Of a DNA stretch of 64,000 nt, positions 54,543-64,000 are shown piece by piece. The DNA is taken from positions 2,816,288-2,880,287 of the forward strand of contig NW_020194555.1 in assembly GCF_002865645.1 (NCBI RefSeq), written 5' to 3'. How positions within the stretch are numbered: position 1 is the stretch's first letter; every line of letters starts with the position of its first letter. The notes beneath the pieces are model-generated. The model searched no databases. It was not told the origin of the DNA and saw only the letters and a program-made list of their open reading frames with translations. The position numbers and the translations under genes were made by a program. Origin of the DNA: Hyaloscypha bicolor E. Taxonomy: Eukaryota > Ascomycota > Leotiomycetes > Helotiales > Hyaloscyphaceae.

Positions 54543-57500
54543 TCAAACCGCCTCCGCCATAATCTGTTCTCCTTCGTCCAACAACTCCGTAATCTTCCCC
54601 AAATTCTGAATCATGCTTAGACCTTGACCAACTAGAAGAAGCTTCTCCGCATTCGCGGGCAAGCCAAGATATGTAGGTGGCTCTCTCTCCGGCAATTTCT
54701 GTATCCAGTCCGTGAATTCCTTGAGAGTAGTCCCACTAGGCACAACCAAGCTTCCATCATCCTCGTCCAATCCACTTCCCGCAATACCTTCTACAAGTTT
54801 GTGGCCAATGTCATATGCCGAAGGCGTGAGGAAAGAATTGACCAATTGTGTGAGGCGCGCAAAGTCACCTTCGTCATCAATCTTTCCTCCGTAAGTCTCA
54901 ACAATCAAGGTTCGGATCATGTCCCATGGTAGATTCTGGGGGGCAACGTTGGTGCGACCCAAAGCAACGGTCTCGATCCATGTGTCTATGATAAACGCCG
55001 AACATTCGTACTAATCTCTGTTAGAAGGCGCGTGCAGCCAAGGCTTGTATCACTTACATCACTGTCATTGAATTCCCAGAAACCCTTCCAGCCCAAATTT
55101 GGTGCATAGCGTAGCCGTTCCTGAACGACCGCGTGCAAGAACGACAGTAGAAGATACAGTCTGGTTCTCTCGACGGGATTCTTGGTAGCCCGAGTGGAGA
55201 GAGATGCCATTGAATCTTTCATATTTGCCCTGACACCAGCTGGCTGTTCATACATCAAGACTCGAGAGGCTCTCAAAAGATTAACAGGGATCTTAGGACT
55301 AGACTCCATCGAAAGGAATAACCTGAAGTTTGCGTGGGGTTTGAGTGAGTCCATGCGTTTCTCAAGACTCTGTAGCCATGTCGGAGCCAGATGTACATTC
55401 TTCACAAGAACCCACGATCCATTGGCGGCCGCGTTGCTGATGGCTTTGTCTGCGCTAGCCAAGCCTTCGTTGGATCCCATGGCAATATTTGTACATGTAG
55501 CGCTAGATCGTTCGACAAGGTTGTCGACTTTGTAGCTGGCGTCGAATCCAGGACTTGAGCATAGAGCAATTGGGCTGCTCGCAGAGACTTGATCAACGGT
55601 CTGCTTGAGATCTTCCGTAGTATCGAGGAGGCCTTGACCGAATACAGCAGTAACGAAGCGCTCAGCAGCAGGTACAAATCGATCTAGGCGGAATAGCTTG
55701 ATGAGCAAGAGAGACATAAGCTCTTGATCTCGTTTTTCGGTGCTTGCACCCCACACTTGGGGAACGTGATTTTCTCCTATCTCTTCAAAGAGGAAGCGCT
55801 CCCAAGCCGCATTTGAGATTACCTCGAGTTTTCCCTTGAGAACTGGTATTCTGGATGCTCTGGCCAGAACTTCGTCTTTCCTATGTGATTCTGTTGAAAC
55901 GTCGACGCCTTCTATACCCTCATCTAAGATGACATCGATCAAGCTCTTATCCATTTTATAAGGCGCAGCTTGGGCAAGAAGCATAGCGAGGGTGATTCTG
56001 TCCTTCTGAAGCAGGCCTAGAGAAGTACGCTGATAGGTGGTGACGAAAAGATCTTCGATGATGATATCTCGACGGACATTATGATTTGTCTCGCTGGCGA
56101 GTCGCTTGTTCCCATGCAGTACTGAATGGAAGATATCGAGGAAGTACTGCAGAGAGAATTGGTAGAAGTGATTGAGATAGTGGAGTTGCTCGAGGACGGC
56201 AAAGACTGCGCTGCAAGATCTCGCAATGATGTTGTATTGAAGAGTAATCTCGTCGACTTCTGTCATGACGCCTTCGGTGTTGCTCATCTTGGTTGAAATC
56301 TCGGCAGCCTCCTTTTTCAGTGTTTCGAGAGTCTCAATCACGTTGTCGTCGTCAAGAATATTTCCACGAGACTCGTTCAAAGCCTGTAGTAATCGTTTCT
56401 CCAACTGTCTGAGATGCACTTTGAATTCGCCTTGCAGCTTAATGAGGTTGGATCTACGCTCATCGACATCAGGTCGTTCTGATTTCAGGACATCATTCAA
56501 GGATTGAGTTTGAAGGCTGCTCTGCGTAACTGTGAAATTGACAAAAGTTGTACGACTGCAGATATCAGGCGCAAAGGTGGCCGAAGGATCTCTCGTCGAT
56601 AAATAGATCTTGAAGGCCGGAGAGAAATCGATTTCTTGCTTCCCTAGCTGGATAAGAACACGACCTCCTGTCTTTTGGTATTCCTTATTGAGAACATGAT
56701 TGAGCACAGGATCGAGATATTCTGCATCTTGAATGAGGATCGGATTTCCGAAACGAAGGGAGCTCTCCAATTGTTTCGTGAACGAGTCGTCCAGAAAACT
56801 GGTGACTGTGAGGCGCCTATCCTTGCTCTCCTTCTGCAAAAATTCGGTAACGCGACCAGATGGGTCAATGATCAGCGGATATCGATTGAAGCGCTTCAAG
56901 ATGATTGCATTTTCCGTGCAGAGATCGTCAACTGGCAGCGAATTTTCCTGCCATCCGAGTCGTTCATCAGCTGTGGAAAGGTATTCTGTCATTGGATTGT
57001 GCAGCTTGAAATTGATGCCAGAGAGCTGGAGTTGATGTAACCAGTCTTCCATCATGTTCTTTCGGAATTGCTGATCATAGAGACCGCTGTATGCCAAGAA
57101 CGCAGCTGCAACAAGAACGTCACCCACGAGTGTGCCAATTTGTGTCTCAAACGACTTGCTCCCTTCTTCCCAACGAACTCGCTCAGATGAGAGACTGTCG
57201 AGCAGTCGTACGCTTCGATCAACCTTAAACTGCACCCGAGACATCTCGGTCTTGATTGCCTGCGTCTCGCTGATTAGGGCTGCATATTCCGTCTTGTATG
57301 TTGCAATGCTCTGTTCGAGTGCGTTGATTGTATTTTCAACTGCTTGAGCTTCAGCTTTGGTTTGCAGAGCTTGCTCCTCTAGCATTCCGACTTCCTCTCT
57401 CAACGGACCGACACGATCAAGAATTTCCGAGTAGTTGACTTGAGCCTGGACCCACTGGACAAGGGGACCACAGGCTTTACTTGCGCGATTGACTTTCTCG

Positions 57501-60500
57501 TACGTGAAATCATCGTTTGAAAGGTATTCATTCCGCATCTTGATACGCAAGTTCTTCGTCATCTGTTTCTCGTTGTCATAGTTAACAATACTAGCGATAA
57601 AGTCATCTTTTCGAACGATGGCTTGAACTGTCTTCCAGCTGTCGACCTTATGACCGAGTAAAGTACACACGGAATCCAAGGCGAGCTTGACACCTTGTGG
57701 TGGATTGCCCATAGAGCGCACTTCTGTCAAATGTTGGCGCTTGATGTTGCTGACACTCTTCTGGGCCTCAATAACCGCAGGTTCTGCGTTGGCGAGATCA
57801 TTCAAAACCAACTCGCGACGTTGGGCAACTTCAGCCTCTTGTTTCTCGAGAGCGGCTTGAATCTCCAAAGACGTTGTCTTACGTTGCTCAGCCTCTCGTT
57901 GGTCTGCAACCATACGTTGAAGTTTCTCGTTGGCTTCAGCGTCTTTCCGCTCCAATTGTCCTTTCTTTTCCGCAAGACTAGCACGAAGATCCCGAACTTT
58001 GTCAACGGTATCTCTCAATTTTTCCAGTCCAACGTTCAAATGGCGCTGTTGCTCTTCCAAATCTTCACGCTTCTCATTGTACAGCCTGACATACTGGGCG
58101 ACAAAATCCAAGAAGTGCCGAGGAGTCAGATACGTGACTCGTCCTTGCTGCTTTAGAAGTTTGATATTGAAGCGGTGAAGGGAATAATGAATGTAGACCA
58201 TAGAATTAACTACAGCAGCACGGTGGTTGGCTGGGAGGGTGAGCTCGCGGTAAGCGACGGGAATACTGTCTGGAGCTTGGAAGTTGGGCCGATCAAGATC
58301 GACGGCCTGCGTCAATTCAGTACCGACTTGGAAGAGTGCCTGATCAGACCAATCTCCGAACCAGTTCAGCACACAACGATTGAAGAGAGCAGGACTTGTC
58401 GCAGCTTTTGAAGATAGACCATCTTCTGGCGGGTTCATGGTGAACACAACATGCAAATTTTTGACAATCTGCTGTGTGAACCACTTATATAATTCTTCTT
58501 GCGAGTCGAGAAGAAGGCCTTGCCGCTGAGCACCTTCCTTGCAAGCAGTCATCAAGGAGGCAAGCTCATCTCCTTCGAAGAGACCTGGAACTTCCGCATT
58601 TGCCAACAGCGTATTCATTCTCTCGAGGAATCCAGAGTCAAGCACATTCGATTCATCCATGATGAAGCATATCTTCTCCCCTTTGCATCCACTTCGTCGA
58701 AGGACATCGCGCAGGTCATCGTCGAAGTCCTCGGCTGAATATTTGCCATGCACCTTAATTTGGAAGACTTTGAGGCCGTTCATCCAGGCAACAAAACGTG
58801 ATAATGTTGTCTTACCACTCCCGCTGACTCCAATCAAAATCAGATGTCCTTGGGGTTGTCTGAAGACACGATCGATACGAAGAACGTGCTCAAGAACGTC
58901 GTTGAAGAGGATCAAAGGAACATCCACTTCTTCCTCACAGAACGTCTTCAATCTAGCTTTAACGAACTCGCGGAGCTGTTCTCGGTCGACAGGAATATAA
59001 TTCTTCGAGAGCCAGTTAGAGAACAGAATTGGCCCACCAAGAGCCTTATCTTCTTCAATGGTTGGGAAGAAGTCGAGCGCAATACGATGAACGGCTTCGT
59101 TGGTCCAGTTTCGCTCGTCTTCTGCGACAAGACGATCTTGGAACAACCGAAGTGCCTCGTGGGCCCATATTCTGACAAGACCTTCCACTGAGAGGGTTTC
59201 AAGTGGTCGGATCGCCTCGTAGATACCTCGGACCCATCTAGTGAGTTCACGAGGACTGTAGACATAGTGAGGTTGAATCTTCGGGGTGAAACGTTGCTGG
59301 GATTCGAGGTAAAATTGGACCATAGCCTTTGTAAGTGACTCAGAATAGCCTCGGAGTGATGGGATAATCTTCAGAACAGCACTATTGAACGTTCCATAGA
59401 TTTGATGAAGTGAAAGTTCTCCGGGATAATCGACCATGATGAGAGGAGCATGTCTTAAAAATCGCGCACCCATTGGAGTTCGGCCTGCATCCGTTGGCGG
59501 ATTGCAAGCGCCTACAAACTGGATACGATCGAGCGTGACCCAGGTTTTGTCTGAGGTTCTCCAGAAGCCATTCTGCTCCACCAGTTGTCGTAGAAAGGAA
59601 ATCGCTCGCTGAGTTCCATACTTGTCTGGTGCTGGCAAGTTGATTTCGTCACAGAACAGAACAAGCCAACGACCAATTTGGGTTGGAGAGAGGATGACAC
59701 CATTGAGAGTCTTCTTGTATTCGCAGTATTGCTCAAAAGTCTTGATAAGCAGATCGGGTGTCGTAGCACTGGAAAAATTGAGGCCGACAACTTCCATGTT
59801 TGGCAGCTTACGGAGAGCGCTGAATAGAGTCATAGTTTTTCCTGATCCAGGAGGGCCGCACAAAAGGAGCGGTTTGTGCTCTGCAAGCCAGGAATACAGA
59901 ACGTCTTCATGGCGTGCAGTATCGAGCGTCGGAATAACCACATCGGTTTGTGTGATAGAGTGCGTGTTAACCTCAATTGATGGTACGGAATTCTGCCATG
60001 ATGTCCATTCAGCCTTAGGTAAAGTGACATCGAAGTCAATAAGGGACGAGTTGTCACCCATAATTGGCGATCCAAATGTAGCCATGCCAGCCAGACAATC
60101 TCCGAAGCTCTTTCTGTCACCCAAGGGACAATCACCAGTCAAGGACCAAACCAAAGCGAGAAGGAGCTTCTTTGCGACATACGATTCAACTTGTTCAGGG
60201 TCGAGAGGGAAGTCCACATGCTGGGTATTGTATTCGATAACGTCTCTGACACACTTGTTAAGTAGTGAGAACAGGGTATTCAGAACGCGCGAGATGGTGA
60301 ACTCCATGATATGGTTGAACCCTTCGGCTCGTTCCAGAGCATTGGAGATGAAGTCTTCCGTCGTCAGGAAAGCCTGAAGAAGATCGGCAACTTGAGCCTG
60401 AATTGCAAGAGCCTTGGCCGCTGTTTGCCCCGTGGCAACGGCATCCTCATCTAGGTCCTCGAAGGCAACTTTCCGAAGAGTATCGAGGTAATTGGAGACC

Positions 60501-63500
60501 ATCATGTTCGATGTTACGGTATCTTCGCTGAACCACACCATTCCACAACGACTGACTGTTGCAAGCGTGGCATACTTCAAAGTCTCGACTTCGAACATTA
60601 TGCGAACATTTAGAGGGAGATTGAGTCGCTCGCCGTTAGGGAGAGTTAGAAGTTTGTTATCGTCAAGGACACTGTTCAAATTCTCGACCCATTCAGGATC
60701 GACATCGCCGTCGAATACAATCCAATGTCTTTTTGTTTCCTCACCTCGCAAATTGTCAACGATTTTGCGTAGAATACTCGTGAACAGACCGTCAGTCCAT
60801 TCTCGTGTAGTTGAATCCAGGTTGCCGTACAACGCCTCCTTTGACATGACTTTCGAGTCAATGATGTGACAAACACCCTCAACACCTTCCACCTGCTGCA
60901 AAGCTTGTAGAAGAAGCTTCCAAGCCACAGATTTTCCCGAACCAGAGTTTCCAACCATCATCACACCGTGGTGAATGCCTTGGATCTGGAACAGCTGAAG
61001 GATCTTGGTCATCCAGGTATCGTTGACAACAAGATGTCTCTCCTTGGCAATACTGTGGATTGCGTCCTGCAATTTCTCGAGACTGGCCGGTACATACTCT
61101 ACCCCGGGGAATGATTCCGCCTCGATAGTCCTCATAATTTCGACATCGCTCTTGATCAATTTTGGTGCAATGGTTTCGCGGATACTCTGGACAATGATTT
61201 GGGGTTCCACTTCTTCCTCCAGGCCAAGATCACCACCTGTACGCGTGAGGCGAGCACGCTTGAGGCCACCAGAACTGACAAGCACACTCTTGAGAGCACG
61301 AAGTCCGAAGTCGTAGTGAGCTTGTTTAGAAAGCTTCGCAGAACAGCGATCGAAGAAAGGTACCGTCTGCTTTGACAGTTGCTTGGCTTGGTTGAAACCT
61401 TGTGAATACAGCATAACCTCAGCAATCAACTCTTTGTCTGGCTTTGACATCGCAACACTTCGGAATAGTTTTTTAAGATTGTCCGGCAAGTTGGAACGGC
61501 CGGCATATCCCGGATTCATGGTGATGAAAATTCCAGTATTGGCGTTGACACGGAGTTGGCGACCAACCAGCTCAATCTGGGACTTTTCATCCTCCAGACC
61601 TTGCTTCAGACCAAGTTGAATGTTCTGTACTTGTTGAGATACAGCGGACAAGATACGTTCTTCAAGCCGATTGAACTCATCGAAGCAACCCCAAGCTCCA
61701 ACTTGACAGATACCCAGGAAAATGCGCCCCATGGCCTGGAAATCGAAGGTGTCGTCGCAACAAAAGACAAGAGTGAACCGTCCAAGCTGAACACCTAAGG
61801 CTTTGACAGACTCGGTCTTGCCGGTCCCTGCGGGGCCGTATGGAGAGCCGCCCAATCTCTGACAAAGTGCTTGTGTCAAAGTTAGGAAACAGCGATCCGT
61901 GAGTGGTGTTCGAACAAGACGTTCTGCAACCCCCAAATACTCGAAGCCATAATTAAGCTTGGCATTTGCCATTTTGATGTACAAGCGTTGAAGGAAATCA
62001 CCTTCGGCTTTGTACACATATCTCATCTGAAGGAGCCACATGTAATGATTCGGTGTGGTTGCGTTGAGCCCGATGAGCTTCTCAATTACATCTCTCTGAT
62101 GGACGCATTCAGTGATGAGGTGTTCACATCTCTTTCTCTGAATTGGATCCAGGTCGCCAAGGACCGTGGCAGCGAGAAGTTGAAGGACTTTGACTTCTTG
62201 TTCGTACAAGCTCTGCAGCGTTGATCCGCCAGTTTCGAGAGACTTTTCAACAGTAGATGTCCAGACAGCCTGCGTAGCCAAGACGACTATTTGACTCGGG
62301 AATGAGGCAATGTACTTACTCAAAGCTGTCTGGTCAATCTCATCGGCAGTGAAGACGGGCTCGTAACGCTCAATTGCCTCGGCAAGAAGCTCCGCCAGAG
62401 TGGATTTCATGCTGCTTTCGAGGAGCGCTAACCAATCGTTGATCTTTGGAGTCTTGATGAGCGAGATCTCTTTCTTTAGTCTGACCTCCTCACCCTCTTT
62501 TGAAGTGAACCCGGAGATGATATGGTCTTCGTCCATGATCAGACCGGATAGCCCAGCGAACATCTTCTTGAAATGCTTTGCGATACGCAGGGTGTCGTTA
62601 CTGTTGCCGATGATTTCAAGCAGATCCTCGTCACCAACAAAGTAGAATCTTGGAAAGGACACCCGTTCCCTTTCAAGATACTCACCCAGGGCTTTCTGGA
62701 TTTTGTTGAGCAACTCTGCCAGACGCTCGAGTGATTTTTGTACTCCCGATATATTGAGAACATCTAAAACAAAAGGTTGCTTGTAGACTTTCTTCATCAC
62801 AGCAAAGAATTCGGAGTTGATGTTTTGGAACCTTGAGGATTCGATGGGAAGCAAATGCTTGATATCGGCGTTGCCAGTGAAGACACCTTCGAGATACACC
62901 CACTGACGCTGGACGTCGATCCACACGTCAAATAAGACATGGACACGATTGAGCTTGTCTTCCCATGACGAGGCTTCTTCCTCGAATTCCTTGTAGTATG
63001 GCGAGTGTCTCATCGCCTGCAAAGAGTTGAGGTTCTCGCTACATTTTGCAAAAAGATCATCCCAGCCGCGAATAAGTCGACATTTGTTTTGGTAATTGAC
63101 CAGGTCAAGAGAATAGTTAGTCCAGACTTCACGGACTTGCTTCAAAAACTCTTCCAAAGCCATCTCCCCTTGAGCTTGGGCGATGATGTCTCTGATCACA
63201 ACTTCGCTTGCAGCAAGATTCAAATCCCAGACATCGCCAAGTGTCATCGAGATTGGCGAATATCTCTTTCCAGGCTTAAGTGCCTTGAATATCTTATTCC
63301 AATGTCGATCTCGGACAGCTTCAGATTTGAGATCTGTAAGGACAGGGTTGACCTTGAGAAACTGTCGTAATACGTTTTGGATATGCTCAAAAGCGGCATA
63401 TTGTCTCATCCGACTCGGCATCTCCTTGGTCATCTTGATCAATCCATCGATGGCAGATCTAAGTTTTCGTGGTTGTACGCTGTTCCAGAGCGTCTCACGA

Positions 63501-64000
63501 AGATCATTCAAGCTCTTCCAGATTGTTGAGAGCGCAGCCCATACAGATTTGAAATCCTGGACCTCTTCCAGGATGGCTGCGAGAGCTGTATCTGCTGTTG
63601 CAGGTAAGTCCAAGGCCTCCTTCGCCCTTGAAACCATCTCGGACTCCTCGTGAAGTTTCGTAATACGGGTTTCGAAGGACATTAGTGTTGCAGACGCAAC
63701 ATCTGGAGCGATAGTTCCAGATACCGGCTTCTCTTCATTCCACTGACTGGTGATTTCTGCAATCTTATCGCCTACAACTTTGTCCTCAGCGGTAATCTTG
63801 GCGCGAAGGGCATCAGTCTGGTCCTGAACAATCTTGGCCTTTCGATTAAGAATCTCATTGAGTGAAGTCCATTCGGAGTCAACCTGCTCTACACCTAACC
63901 AGTCCGCTGGAAATTGATAACGTTGCCGAACCAGTGTCGTTTGACCCTGCCTGAACGTTTCGACTTCAGGACCCCAAGCTTTGACTTTACGTTTGCAGGT
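54543..64000 (-). CDS. cytoplasmic dynein heavy chain, 3' portion (gene continues beyond window)
   Basis: Minus-end microtubule motor subunit (nudA/DYN1 type). About 3136 residues are inside the window: one huge exon from the window edge to 55058, a 47-bp intron 55057-55011 (GTAAGT..TTAG), and a last exon 55010-54543 that joins FNDSD to [13 protein letters not shown]. The part present starts in the tail/linker. It then has AAA1 (GPAGTGKT near 61830), AAA2 (GNSGSGKS near 60945), AAA3 (GPPGSGKT near 59845) and AAA4 (GVSGSGKT near 58820). The coiled-coil stalk with the microtubule-binding tip is at ~58.1-57.0 kb, followed by AAA5-6 and the C-terminal domain. All four Walker A motifs are intact. 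The frame stays open to base 64000, so the N-terminal tail lies outside the window. Confidence 0.95.

Noticed and set aside
1..64000. CRISPR array, rRNA genes or a prokaryotic-style defence island
   Set aside because: No regularly spaced repeats, no rRNA sequence, and all recognisable genes are spliced fungal nuclear genes.
51191..64000. Secondary-metabolite cluster around the P450
   Set aside because: Neighbours are dynein heavy chain and a CorA-like gene; no synthase, terpene cyclase or pathway regulator is nearby.

Overview
The window looks like a nuclear contig from a filamentous ascomycete (Pezizomycotina). Genes carry short GT-AG introns of about 42-154 bp, some with visible CTAAY-type branch sites. 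Genes lie on both strands without operons. The content is typical of such fungi: sugar and amino-acid transporters, a type I metacaspase, Rad4, Dbp4 and Dbp10, EMC4, an ear-less beta-adaptin, a CorA-like protein, a P450 and dynein heavy chain. The CorA-like and integral-membrane families make Leotiomycetes a reasonable guess, but nothing here proves the class.

Regions: 1-5 kb, a hexose transporter and a metacaspase. 5-7 kb, spacer plus a decayed Zn2Cys6-type transcription factor. 7.2-11.6 kb, rad4 and an MDP-1-like HAD phosphatase in tandem on the minus strand. 11.7-14.7 kb, a transposon island: a mutated PiggyBac-type element with 31-bp inverted ends, a 163-bp miniature element with related ends inserted inside its transposase, a second miniature element, and a further 28-bp inverted repeat flanking the whole. 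14.8-19.7 kb, a GNAT acetyltransferase, an APC-family permease and a five-exon SDR. 20.8-22.9 kb, a gene graveyard: an MFS carrier split by a local inversion, and a PEP-mutase/isocitrate-lyase-family gene with an internal deletion. 23.2-28.7 kb, a CMT1/CAP59 glycosyltransferase, a long spacer with degenerate tandem repeats, and a multi-pass membrane protein whose frame is broken. 30-47 kb is dense housekeeping: dbp4, FAD synthase, a PRISE-type reductase, an MFS pump, dbp10, a proline-rich protein, EMC4 and beta-adaptin. 47.6-64 kb, a nine-exon CorA-like gene, a P450 and the 3' three quarters of cytoplasmic dynein heavy chain, which runs off the window.

The genes do not form one pathway. Neighbours share general themes: ribosome assembly (Dbp4, Dbp10), membrane traffic and motors (beta-adaptin, dynein, EMC4) and transport. 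I saw no biosynthetic cluster, CRISPR, rRNA or convincing tRNA. The most unusual part is the nested transposon island, where a PiggyBac-type transposase sits between TATCCGTT-type ends with TA-like flanks rather than TTAA. The inversion-split MFS gene is the clearest rearrangement. Splice sites were inferred by eye from GT-AG signals, frame and family conservation.
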